Positions 44,665 through 53,764 of a stretch of 64,000 bases of DNA are shown here, piece after piece (position 1 is the first letter of the stretch; each line of letters begins with the position of its first letter). The DNA lies in the NCBI GenBank assembly GCA_030374805.1, contig JARGSG010000222.1, positions 124,001-188,000 of the forward strand, given 5' to 3'. The position numbers and the translations under genes are program-made. The notes beneath the pieces were generated by a model. The model ran no database searches, had not been told where the DNA came from, and saw only the letters and a list, made by a program, of their open reading frames with translations. Source of the DNA: Gracilaria gracilis (lineage: Eukaryota > Rhodophyta > Florideophyceae > Gracilariales > Gracilariaceae).

Positions 44665-44967
44665 CAAAGGGGGTATTCATTATCGGTCACGACCTTGGGC
44701 GCTACAGGAAAATCTAATCATATAAAGTTAGAGAAGGTAGTCGGAAGAACTACCTTCTTCGATTTGATAGGATGTAACCTTACGTCCTCCCGTCATTATA
44801 AGAAGATGCAGGGCTTTAAATATTCATAAAACAATCATAAGTGAAAACCGTCGTCGACAGCGGTCCGAGGTGTCGTCCAGCGTCATCAGCCACAGACAGC
44901 CGTCCGAGGTGTCGTCCAACTTCATCGGCCACTGCGCATGAACAGCGGTCCGGGGTGGTGTGGCGCT

Positions 44968-45041
44968 GGAAAGCGGTCCGGGGTGTTGTGGCGCTTCAGC
45001 AGGACACTGATGAAGCGCCACTCCACCCCGGACCGCTTTCC
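44968..45041. repeat. hairpin type 1, copy c
   Basis: 31-bp arms with two mismatches, opening GGAAAGCGGTCCGGGGTG and closing with its complement. A half copy (CAGCGGTCCGGGGTGGTG) precedes it at about 44943. Confidence 0.85.
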
Positions 45042-45342
45042 ACGCAGAAAACTTAACGGACGCAATTCTTTTTTTCTGCTAAACTGGGTGCGTTTATTCT
45101 GTAGCTATGCATACGTAGTAGTTATGACAATCATTTAAGTTTCTAAATAACGCGATAGTGAATTCTAAAACATAAAATACGGAACCCTTTAAGTTCAATC
45201 CTATATTGAGCGGGCGCAGTGTTCGGTCAGGAAGTGAAGGCAACGAACGTTATTGAGAAAAGAACGTCCACTATACGTTCTCGTGAGCATTCCAAACGGT
45301 CGTAATCCGCGTTTCGAATTGTTTGAACCCTTCATATCCAAA

Positions 45343-48048
45343 ATGGCGCCTGTGAACCATAAAAGGGGGCGGGAGTCAGCGCGATCGAAGAGGAACAGCG
45401 AGGGGTCAGAAATGGCGCCGTTTACGCAAGGAAGAGGAAAGGCGAAGGTCTCCACGCCTCGTAGGGCGAAATCGCGTTCCGAGCGGGGCACACCGCGCGC
45501 GATGAAGAAGAAGACGAGTACTCCCGCGCTACATAAGGTAAAAGGTGACGACTCTGTATCTTTGTTCATCAGCCTTGGAAAGGACAAGAACAGGGTTGAA
45601 GTTGGTACTGCGGAAGTACGTGGCGTGGGACCTGCTGGTGGTACGGGGAAGGGGCTCTGCAGTTCGATGCATGGCCTTCTTTTAAGCGCCACTGCCTTAG
45701 AGGGTGAGGATTTGGTGGTTATCTGGAGGACGAATATTTCAAGTCATCTAGACGCGAAGTACCCTCACCGTTTCCAATGTTCGGAGGAACCGCCGAGTAA
45801 GCTCGCCGAATTGGTATCGGCTGGGTTGTATGCCTGGGATACGTCGATGATGGCCTCAATTGAGATTCCCCAGAGTCCCACTTCGCACCCCACTCCGCAC
45901 CCTGGGGCCGGGAAGTCGTCCACCTCTCAGTCTGAAAGTGAAGATGTTGAGGAGGTCAAGGAATCGGCTGAGCAGTCCTCTAAAACCGCCAAACTCCAGT
46001 CTCCACCAACGAGAGGAGGAAGACGAGGAGGTTCTAAAGGGATTAAGAAACCGGTGGGAGCAATTGATAGGGTTAACATCGTGGATGACTCCGATGACGA
46101 TGTTTTGGAGGTGAATAGGACTACCGAGGCTTCTCTGGGTGTAACTGAGGGGGATTTGTTCGATGAAAGAGATAAAGTTTCGTCGGATGAGGTGGACATT
46201 ACGCTGCCGCTACCGAAGATATCCCTCGCCGACTATGTTCAGCAGCGGTTGACGACGGATATCGAGATGATTGAAATCCCGAAGAAGATGGTTCGCAGTG
46301 TGAACCTGGCGCACGAGGGGGCCACGTAGATGAAATGCCGCAACTTTGGTTGGCTTCCCTCCGCCGGTTCGATTGCCGTTACACTTGTAGGCGATTTGGA
46401 AGCGAGTGACATCGTTGACGGGAGACTTGTGCTGCCTGTAACACTTATAGACGGATATCACCGATTTCTTGTGTTACAAAACCTGCGTGAGGAAGGAGGG
46501 AAATGGGAGGATATAGTGAAGCCTCTGGATGTTGTGTTATGAACGAGGAAGGATGGTAATCCGATGGTCATAAATGAAGTGCTAGGACTTGGCAATCTCC
46601 TGAACGAGATGAGCTCCAATGTTCTGAAGATGTCTTACGCAGACAAGCTTCACAGCACGGTGTCCTTCGTTGAAAACATCATTGACGAAGGAGGAGTAAA
46701 TGGGAGGAAGGTGACGCCGAAACAGATAGCGGGCGCGTTGAAAAGAAGTGGGGTTATCGTGGACTATAGTATGCGTCACTTGAATCGCTATGCGGCACTG
46801 GCTCTGAAATGTGTGCAATGCGAGGGGCTTCTCCAATTCTTTGAGAAGGTGTGTGAGGAGGGGCCGCCGCTGACGCTCACACATGTGTCCAGTGACCTCC
46901 TTACGGGACTCGCAGATGGGGAATTCTGTTTCGTCGTCCGTTGCTTGCAATGGCATGTGCGACTGAGAATGTTCCCTGCAGGGAGGGCGGGCCGTTTTGA
47001 GGATATGAGGAAGAACTTCTTTCAGTGTGCAATTGGTATGTTTAAGCTTTGCAACATGACTGCCAGGAGGAAGAAGATGACAGTTGAGGAAGTGATGCAG
47101 ACGGTTCTCAAGATTGGAGGAAAGGGGATATCTGTCTTGGAATATCTCGGGAAGCAAACAGCCAAAATAGAGCTCGCGGGAGCAAAGCGTTTGTGGGACG
47201 GGATGGTGTCTAGGAGGTTGAAGAATGCAGGTAACAAGCTGGAACAACACTTTAAAGTACCGCTGCAAAGTTCAGAGGAGGAGGACGTTGTAGAGGAGGT
47301 TATTGAAGAGGTTGTGGAACCGGAGGGGATGTCCAGGGCTCCATCTGCTGAGGTGGAGAACGATCTCATGGCGGTGGAAAGCCCTGAACCGGAACCCCCG
47401 GTGTTAAGAGGTAGCACAAGACGTAAGGTGGTTCCGGGTTGCTTGAGAGAAGAGGAGGTTGGACGGGTTGTGGGGAAGAAGAGGAAAACTAGGAAGAGAA
47501 CTTCTGTTGTGCTTACTGACGACGAGGATGAAGATGATGTGCAACCTGCCCCGAAGCGAAGAAGGAAGGGTACGGTGCACACATCTTCTGTGGACATACC
47601 TTTGGAGGTTTTTAACCTGTTCAGGAAAATGAAGAGGACTGCATTGAAGAAGTTCTTTAAGAAGCAGAAAATCAATGTGATGTCGTCCAGTGAGGGCGAG
47701 GAGGAGAGTGATAGTAGTGAGAAGGATAGTGGATTTGTTGGGGATGAACCGGGGGGGGAAGGTGAAGGAGGAATGCGTAGCTTTGAGGATAACAATCCGG
47801 ATGTTCTCCCGAAGGAGATGAAGACAGCTGGGGAGTACACCAGGGGATCAGATATGTCGTGGACGAATATGGTCAGTGCACTGCCGAGTGAGTGGCCGGA
47901 AAGGAAGAATGCTGTGAAACACCAGCACCCGTGTTTGGATATGCTTCACCTAAGAAAGCAGCATTGGGCGGGGTGTGTAACGGTGGAGGATTTGAGGGCG
48001 GTGCATCACGCGGTGTACTGCCATGCAGACCGGGATGCGCACAAGTAA
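45343..48048 (+). pseudogene. ParB-like (DGxHR) protein with acidic tail, two in-frame stops
   Basis: One open phase of about 900 codons with TAG at 46327-46329 and TGA at 46540-46542. The N-terminal 180 residues are basic then Ser/Pro-rich. A ParB/Srx-like domain follows, with LVLPVTLIDGYHRFLVLQNL (the DGxHR signature), then a segment like the ParB helix-turn-helix (KVTPKQIAGALKRSGVIVDY). The C-terminal half is highly charged, with nuclear-localisation-like KRRRKG and KKRKTRKRT clusters between acidic runs. ParB-like proteins bind DNA, and some are nucleotide hydrolases or partners of DNA-modification enzymes. ATG 45343 was chosen because it follows a clean leader; 45253 is an alternative. 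It is the first gene of the rightward block. Confidence 0.6.
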
Positions 48049-48128
48049 CTGGGGACTACAAAGGAACCAGTTCTTGGGGTGAAGCTGCCGTTGAGGGAAA
48101 GCCGAAAGGGGAGGAAGAGGCTCTTTGG

Positions 48129-49106
48129 ATGGCGGCGATGGAGAGGGATGACCTCGCGCGGGAGTATTTTGCCGCGAAGAGAATGGAGTTGATGGAGAGA
48201 GAATTCTGTGTGCTGGAGGAATTTGGAAGTGACGAAGGCATGTCAGATGAGGCGAAGAAGAGGGGGGTGGTGTTGGATGAAGATGTAACGGAGAGTATGT
48301 TGGAGTTCTTACACAAGGATTTCTTGGAACAGCCGGACCTCACTTTCGAGGAGAACCGCAAGAGATGGAAAGCTTTCATCAATGCGAGAGATGTGAAGGA
48401 CGCGGGGGATGGGATGCAGGGCATTGGGCGATACATTACCACGAAGAAGGGGATAGTGGATTACATGGAATCGGATGAGAAGAATGTGATGATGGTGAGA
48501 AAGAGGGCGTTGTTGGATGCCAGGTTTGTGCAGATAGCAGCCGCTCTTCGTCTGTGTAACAACAGTAGGGCGAAGAAAAGGATGTATGCGCCGGAAACAG
48601 GAGGACGTGTGTTGTGTACGGGGGAAGGATGCCCGAGGCAGGTGTTGCACACCGATTTCCGAGGGTTGAAGAATGTGGAGAAGAACAATGGGGAGATTCC
48701 AGGATTCTTCATGATGGCCTCCGGGGGGAGCTCTTTTATGATATGGGTATTTGAGAGGTCACATAATATGTATGTGACGGATGACAAGAGTTTGAAGAGG
48801 CTGTCTCGTACGATGGTTGTGAAGAAGTTCAGGGTTCTAGAGTACTCCATGTTTATTGGAAGGGGAGATGTGTTTCATCCTGCTTTTCGGCCCAAATTCT
48901 TAGATGAGGAATTTGGACTCGGGGAAGACCCGAACGACCAGCTGGACGAGGAGGAAAGTTCTGTGAGCAACTTTGAAATGGAGGAAGAGGAAGTTGGAGA
49001 GGAGGATTACGAAGAGGAAGATGACGAGGTACAAGGCCACAAGGCTGATAACACGGATGGGGACTACGAGGAGGGACCGATGATAATGGATTATGAGGAG
49101 GACTAG
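48129..49106 (+). CDS. possible 2OG/Fe(II) oxygenase-like protein
   Basis: A 325-residue frame (open upstream to 47892, overlapping the end of the ParB-like gene in another phase). After a charged helical region (RMELMEREFCVLEEFGSDEG), the part at about residues 160-260 has CPRQVLHTDFRGLKN, FFMMASGGSSFMIWVFERSH, and EYSMFIGRGDVFHPAF. HTD plus a distal His after a GD turn fits the HxD...H iron site of 2-oxoglutarate oxygenases; the 2OG-binding Arg is not evident. The tail is strongly acidic (EEEEVGEEDYEEEDDEVQ). Such enzymes act on nucleic acid bases, proteins or small molecules; the substrate is unknown. A one-base frameshift fusing it to the ParB-like protein is possible. Confidence 0.45.
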   Translation: MAAMERDDLAREYFAAKRMELMEREFCVLEEFGSDEGMSDEAKKRGVVLDEDVTESMLEFLHKDFLEQPDLTFEENRKRWKAFINARDVKDAGDGMQGIGRYITTKKGIVDYMESDEKNVMMVRKRALLDARFVQIAAALRLCNNSRAKKRMYAPETGGRVLCTGEGCPRQVLHTDFRGLKNVEKNNGEIPGFFMMASGGSSFMIWVFERSHNMYVTDDKSLKRLSRTMVVKKFRVLEYSMFIGRGDVFHPAFRPKFLDEEFGLGEDPNDQLDEEESSVSNFEMEEEEVGEEDYEEEDDEVQGHKADNTDGDYEEGPMIMDYEED

Positions 49107-49329
49107 ATAAAACATGTAGGGCGTGTAGTGTTATGTGTGTGAGAGTGAGGTGACTTGACTAGTACTGAGAAATGAACGAATGTTTTTATATAATGTGAGC
49201 ATAAAAGGATGGTTGAAGAAAGAAAAGAAAATGAGTTACAAAGCGTGGGGTAAGGAGAGAGAGTATTGTGCGAAGATATCTTTTTTACAAAATGAGACCA
49301 AAGTAGTACTGGTACTAAAAGAGTATGTC

Positions 49330-50148
49330 TTATCTAAGGACATTGACATAGTTGGTTTGAAAAGGGGCAGGGTCAGCCAAGCCCGCTCTCTTGGTATCCT
49401 CGGAGGAATGGTAGAAGTAATCATTTCGGAATTCGTACGCAGAGAATGAGGCGTGGAAGGAGGTAAGAGTGCTGCCGTAGGCGAGGAGGGATTGTACTGT
49501 GGAGGGAATATTGTAGGAGATAGCTGTGTTGGAGGAGACTATGCCGAGTAGTTCCTTCATTATCGTTGAGACAATGGTATTGTAGCGGGTGGCCACGTCA
49601 TGCATGGTAATGAAGCCGTGGGAGGAACCAACTAGGTTGAATGAAGAGATCCAGACGAGCTTTTCGTAGTATGATTGAGAGAAGGCGTCTTCGTTAACGA
49701 TATTAAAAGTGAGACCTGCGTTAAAGAAGCATTGTGCTAGTGCGAAAGCCCATTTTCCGGTGAAATTTGTGAGGCCGTTGTGAGTAAGAAAGGTGACGCC
49801 ATCCTGTGGAGGTGCAGCGAGAGTGGGTACGGCGATGTAAAGAACTGCTCGTGTGGTGTGATGAAGACCATGTTTTGAAAGAATTGGAAGAATGTGGCCG
49901 TTCTGAATGAAGACCAAGTCTTGTCTGCGAGATGGAGGGCAGGAGCGAATTACTGTTTCCAACAGGTTGCTTCTGCCGCAGAAGAAAATGGGACCTTGCG
50001 GAATGCTGTCTGCGGCTATGAAATCTTGGAGTGAAAGAATGGTATCTTGAGGGGTCCCGTGGTCGTAAAGCATGGAGCTAATGCGGCCTCTGCATACAAC
50101 AACAGCTGGGGTGTGGGAGGAGCGGAAAGAAGAGGAAGGCGAGGTCAT
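49330..50148 (-). CDS. ketopantoate-reductase-like protein (6PGDH-like C-terminal domain)
   Basis: A 272-residue intact frame resembling the algal/plant ketopantoate-reductase-like (6-phosphogluconate-dehydrogenase C-terminal-like) proteins. Family-like blocks appear in order: FFCGRSNLLETVIRSCPPSR, DLVFIQNGHILPIL, NGLTNFTGKWAFAL, EKLVWISSFNLVGSSHG, and the tail LLAYGSTLTSFHASFSAYEF-RN. The usual N-terminal dinucleotide-binding GxGxxG is absent; the start reads AVVVCRGRISSMLYDHG. It is therefore short, and NAD(P)H binding is doubtful. It is an ordinary metabolic-type gene among transposon genes, on the opposite strand to its neighbours, suggesting captured host cargo. The frame has no lesion. 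Confidence 0.6.
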   Translation of the reverse strand: MTSPSSSFRSSHTPAVVVCRGRISSMLYDHGTPQDTILSLQDFIAADSIPQGPIFFCGRSNLLETVIRSCPPSRRQDLVFIQNGHILPILSKHGLHHTTRAVLYIAVPTLAAPPQDGVTFLTHNGLTNFTGKWAFALAQCFFNAGLTFNIVNEDAFSQSYYEKLVWISSFNLVGSSHGFITMHDVATRYNTIVSTIMKELLGIVSSNTAISYNIPSTVQSLLAYGSTLTSFHASFSAYEFRNDYFYHSSEDTKRAGLADPAPFQTNYVNVLR

Positions 50149-50522
50149 TATGTCGAATTTGTTGGATGCTGTGAGGAGATATTGTGCTACAGGAGAGGAA
50201 GGGAGAGATGCTTAAGTAGAGAACGGCGTTGCCGATGTATACATCGATAAAGTGGTTGCAGAGGAAAAGATAGTTTTTATGACTAGGTAGTTGAAAGAAT
50301 GAGGTAGGTGGGTATGAAGGGATTAGGACTGATGAATGTGTTTATGAAAAGAGATGTGTCGAAATGAAGTATTAAGGGGATAATTTAATGGTAAGGAGTT
50401 AAGGAACGGGCGCTGTGGATTTGTTTTGTGGGATGGTACTGAAAGGAAAAAACGAAAATATGGAAATATCTGGGAGAAATGGAGTTTTTGGGGAATGGCG
50501 GGAAATTGAGGTATAGAAAATT
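50149..50522. other. spacer within the giant element
   Basis: No gene recognised. It divides the leftward reductase-like gene from the rightward coiled-coil gene and so would hold both promoters. Confidence 0.45.
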
Positions 50523-51617
50523 GTGATACAAATAGGCCTGGTAGAGGGGTGTGTGGCCACAAGTGTAAAGGCTGTGATCAGGAGTGGCAAGGACGAGGGT
50601 TGTGGTAAGTCGCTCAGGCCTGTTCAAGTCGTTTATCGCCGGATGCCGTCTTTTCTCGGGATGTCGAATGGATACGTTGGTGACGAGGAGCTAATGGCTC
50701 TGATGCATAGAACGAAAGTGCCAGAAACGCCGCCGCGGGAGGAGGGAGGGGGTACTGAGAGGGTTTGTGTGAGTCAGAGGGTTTGTAATGGGGATGGAGG
50801 AGGCGGTGGAGGTGATGGGGATGGGGATGGAGGAGGAGGATCGGAGAGAAGGTTTACGGGGGAGATGGAGGAACGGGTGAGGAAGCTTGGGGGGAGTTTG
50901 AAGGAGCACTTCGACGACATGCTGTCGGAGATGGTGGCAGACATGGGAGGGGTGGTGCTGAGTGTTTCGGAGGTTGGGGTGCCGATGGAATTGATTTCGA
51001 CGATTCGGAAGAGGATGTAGTTGACTGGGGTGGGGGCTGTGGAACATGTGAATGGGATGTTGGAGTGCGTGGGGAGGGAGATGGGGAGGCTGCAAAAGGA
51101 GAACATGGGGCTGAAGGGTAGGGTTGAAGTGTTGGAGGAGCAAGTGGGACAGGTGGAGAAGGCGTGCAAATTGCTGATGGATTTGAAGGAAATGGTGAGG
51201 GGAGGGGGAGTAGGGGTGGGAGAGGGAGCAGGTAGAGGGTCGCCAGTGACGCCTGGTTCTCGGGGTGGGCGGGGGAGTGTGAGGGAGAGGGGGGGAGAAG
51301 AGGAGAGAGGAGAAGGCGTGGGGAGTCGAGTGAAGAAGAGGAGGAAGGGTGGGGTGCTGGTGGAAGAGGATGGGAAGTTGTTTGTGCCACCGCAGCTTCC
51401 GGGTGGTGCGCCGTTGGTAGGGTTCGGGAGTGCGGCGGCGGCTGCGAGGACGGCGGAGCATATATTAGAGGAGCAGGAGGAGAAGAGGCTGGGAGGGGTT
51501 GGAAGCTGCTTTGGGGCTAGGAGGGTGTACCAGAATGAGGAGAGTTGTCCGTTGGACTTCTTTAAATTCACGTTTAGGGAAACTGAGACTCAGGATCTGA
51601 ATGCCGAGTTGGAGTAA
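50523..51617 (+). pseudogene. coiled-coil protein with one in-frame stop
   Basis: A single phase of 364 codons interrupted by TAG at 51018-51020 (STIRKRM-stop-LTGVGAVEHV). There is a Gly/Asp-rich low-complexity region near residue 95. A helical block follows (MEERVRKLGGSLKEHFDDML). After the stop comes a heptad coiled coil (EMGRLQKENMGLKGRVEVLE), then a Gly/Arg/Glu-rich linker and a conserved-looking end (EDGKLFVPPQLPGGAPLVGF). No family recognised. The general plan (disorder, coiled coil, basic linker) resembles the 544-residue protein at the other end of the element. The true start could be a later Met (MPSFLGMSNGYVGDEELM at 50643). Confidence 0.5.
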
Positions 51618-51785
51618 ACCAGCGCTGGTGACCCGAGAGTAAATATTTTGAGTGATTTTGACGACTGCGACGAATGTGAGGTAACGAGCAGTGGCGCACG
51701 AACTGCAAACCAGCATACAACTCCAACAAATGGAGTTCAACTGCGGCACGTGGAAATTCGATTTCCAAAATTTTTTCTTGCCTTG

Positions 51786-51865
51786 CAAACTAGCACAATC
51801 TGCGAAATTGCTAGTTTTTTCGGACTTTTATTTTCACAACTAGTCATCTAGCATACTAAACTAGC
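51786..51865. repeat. right subterminal AAACTAGC/GCTAGTTT repeats
   Basis: AAACTAGC near 51786, GCTAGTTT near 51811, and AAACTAGC within the terminal repeat at 51858; TCTAGCATAC adjoins. They mirror the left end. Confidence 0.75.
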
Positions 51866-51885
51866 ATTCCGAGAACACCGACGAT
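51858..51885 (-). repeat. right 28-bp terminal inverted repeat
   Basis: Reads AAACTAGCATTCCGAG to ACCGACGAT on the + strand, matching the left end except at two positions, and is followed by the GGT duplication. Confidence 0.9.
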
Positions 51886-51888
51886 GGT
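51886..51888. repeat. GGT target-site duplication of the 18.8-kb element, right
   Basis: Partner of 33098-33100. Confidence 0.75.
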
Positions 51889-53333
51889 ATCGCTATTTAT
51901 TTGTGCACCGACCGCAACTCTTGGTTGCCTGTTTTCGCTACATGGCAGTGCCGAGAACATATCTGTTTCAAGGAACGGGATACACCGAGTCGTCGAACTC
52001 CGGAATTCGAGCTCACATGCTTTCCAAGGAGGTCTCTTTCGCCCAGATACCTATGAAAATGAAGTCATTAACGATGAAACGCCTAACAAAACGCAGTGAG
52101 GCCCGTGTGAGAGCCCTGTCTCCATTGAGCGCGAAGTATAGAGCAATTACCCATTGCAGACTCCCTCTTCCGCCAGAGATCATTGATAAGCTCATCGCAG
52201 AGTTCACTAACTGCTCTCCCATGAAGTTCAAAGAACTGAGTGTAGATCCATCATTCAATTTTGTTGTGAGGCGTGCTTCTGTGGTAACATTGGAGGATCT
52301 GAGCTGGCCTGAGCTTCTTGCCGAACAAAGAAGTTCAATGGGCTCTATCGCGTTGTTCGAACTCACGTGGAGTACTTATCTGTTGCGAAAGATAGAAAAC
52401 CCTCCCCCCGAATCACAACGTCGCGACCTGAAAGTACTCTTTGCATGAAGAGAGCTAGATTCAGAAGACGGAGGAGAGAGCGAACTTTTTGTTCGTTGCG
52501 ATTGCCAAAAGACAACCTCAATGGGCTTTCTCTGCCGGCACGTATTCCGATATGCACTGGTCTATGGAGAGGAGCAGGTCAGACAGCCAGTTCTGAAGGA
52601 AGTGCTCGACGATTACATAGAGCTGGAAGGCTTCTTTGATCTATACTGGAAAACAAACAAGGAGGAAGATAACTTTAGCATGGTTTGCACACTCTGCGAG
52701 CAATCGGGATGTGGTAACATATCGACCCTCACTGCCAGACTCGAATCCACCAGTAGTGGAGCCAATAAAGATGATATCGATGGTCAGATGGCGTGTTTTG
52801 TCACGAAAGGAGCGGAAAAAGAAGTTCAGACATACTATAAATGGGCAGACAGAAGAGCCCTGTTTGATCAATTCGACAAACTGGCGGAGAACCTCGGACC
52901 CGTTGCTCTTGAAGCAGCACAAAATTACATCAAGGCTGGGATTCAATCACTCACGGCTTAAAGTATGCCATCTTCATTGTGTCTAATAGAATTAAAGCTC
53001 GCCAGAGAGCTTCAGACAAGCGATAAAAGGCTTTCGTTTTCGACCACCAACGAAGAAGTTGATCTGTCTGTTGTTTCACCGCCTAACAAGGCCTCTGCTC
53101 GCATGAAAAAGAGGAAACGGAGTTTCACGGGAAAGCTTGCCGCAAAGAAGCAGCGAACGAAAGCGAAGAAAGCAAAAACTAATGCTGTTGCGACTACTGA
53201 TGTGTCTAGGTCTCGTTCACAATCATCCCAAGGGACTGAAAACCAATCTGCATCCATAGTTGAAATCCCGAGAGCAATTATAGATTTGGCAATAAAGAGA
53301 GGTCTAGACGTAGTAGAAAAACCAAGTAGTTAG
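51889..53333 (+). pseudogene. MULE transposase, C-terminal part
   Basis: Continues the transposase from 31986-33097 in phase across the insertion. It contains CFRYMAVPRTYLFQGTGYTE, matching the region around the third catalytic acid of MULE transposases. A SWIM zinc finger follows: CDCQKTTSMGFLCRHVF (CxC...CxH). A basic C-terminus ends it (KKRKRSFTGKLAAKKQRTK). Two nonsense codons interrupt the frame: TGA at 52446-52448 and TAA at 52959-52961. Otherwise the phase is open from 51889 to 53333. The SWIM domain after a split core is the usual MULE/FAR1 order. Confidence 0.85.
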
Positions 53334-53526
53334 TTTGTGAGTGTTTGGATGATCTGTAAATGAAAATGTACCACTGGGATACCAGCTGTTAAAAACTCAC
53401 AAGCTGTTTCACACATGATTGTTTATCATGAATACGGAGAAGGAAGAGCACTACGAAGAAGTTGAAAAGGAGGAATGCACTATCCCGTTGCCCGTCGTTG
53501 TCGTACTTTGAAAAGCGCGCCATTAA
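53334..53526. other. MULE 3' non-coding
   Basis: Short spacer between the transposase stop and the right terminal inverted repeat. Confidence 0.6.
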
Positions 53527-53756
53527 GTCTATGAGCGCATATGCTTCTTGACTTGTCTCGTTGTAATGGGTGGATGGGGTCAATAGTAGAGTCAGTACGA
53601 TGCTATAGGGGGATAAGATGAATTAAAGGAGCTAGTTGGCCGAGAGAAAATCATCAATAACACGCTGTATAAGTGTGGACGGCTAGTTGAGTCAGTTCGC
53701 GCTCATTGCCCTAAAGGGTTTACGTCACTTTCGTCGTGTCGATTCGGCCGGGGCTC
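53527..53756 (-). repeat. MULE right terminal inverted repeat
   Basis: 230 bp, the inverse of 14153-14382 with about nine mismatches. Confidence 0.93.
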
Positions 53757-53764
53757 TGTTATTA
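53757..53764. repeat. 8-bp target-site duplication of the MULE, right
   Basis: TGTTATTA, identical to 14145-14152. Confidence 0.9.

Larger units (their letters stand above)
43341..45342. promoter_or_regulatory. divergent central region with a hairpin cluster
   Basis: A 2-kb gene-free region between the leftward and rightward gene blocks of the giant element. It must contain both block promoters. It holds at least six inverted repeats of four kinds, listed separately, plus two direct copies of a 36-bp stretch at about 44859-44932 (CGTCCGAGGTGTCGTCCA). Short open frames here are by-products of the repeats. Confidence 0.6.
33101..51885. mobile_element. 18.8-kb Plavaka/CACTA-like giant DNA transposon
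   Basis: 18,785 bp inside the MULE transposase gene. Ends are 28-bp inverted repeats (33101-33128 and 51858-51885, two mismatches). The same GCTAGTTT/AAACTAGC word is repeated several times within about 200 bp of each end, as in CACTA elements. The 3-bp duplication is GGT. Joining the flanks (one GGT kept) lines up the two transposase halves in a continuous frame, which confirms both borders. Contents: a broken Plavaka-like transposase, a DNA methyltransferase-SET fusion, a ParB-like protein, an oxygenase-like protein, two coiled-coil proteins, a spliced charged protein, a broken unknown gene, a ketopantoate-reductase-like gene, and a central hairpin region. The ends do not read CACTA, so the class rests on the transposase. 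Confidence 0.9.
14153..53756. mobile_element. Mutator-like element (MULE) with four nested insertions
   Basis: Bounded by 230-bp terminal inverted repeats (14153-14382 and 53527-53756, about 9 mismatches) and an 8-bp duplication TGTTATTA, typical of Mutator-like elements. The span is 39,604 bp, but removing the Harbinger, solo LTR, Gypsy and 18.8-kb insertions with their target duplications leaves 6,218 bp. The remaining pieces code a Ulp1-like protease fragment (19279-19908), an unknown acidic region (30438-31541) and a MULE/FAR1-type transposase in two halves (31986-33097 and 51889-53333), all on the + strand. Ulp1-carrying MULEs are known from plants. All coding parts are broken. The outermost insertion must be the oldest. 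Confidence 0.92.

Noticed and set aside
47022-47840. 272-codon minus-strand Ser-rich frame
   Set aside because: Antisense of the acidic C-terminal half of the ParB-like gene.
50691-51571. Three long minus-strand Ser/Pro/His-rich frames
   Set aside because: Antisense of the G-rich coiled-coil gene at 50523-51617, which has heptads and a coherent plan.
14450-52961. Reassigned stop codon (TAG/TAA/TGA read as an amino acid) as explanation for the many in-frame stops
   Set aside because: All three stop codons occur as interruptions, at sites where different residues (Trp, Arg, perhaps Gln) are expected. Host genes end in TAG (copine), TAA (sulfotransferase) and TGA (phosphatase, SPC1) at the proper family ends. 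Decay is simpler.
14153-53756. The 230-bp inverted repeats as two solo LTRs in opposite orientation
   Set aside because: They share one 8-bp duplication at their outer edges, none at their inner edges, and enclose both halves of a MULE transposase.
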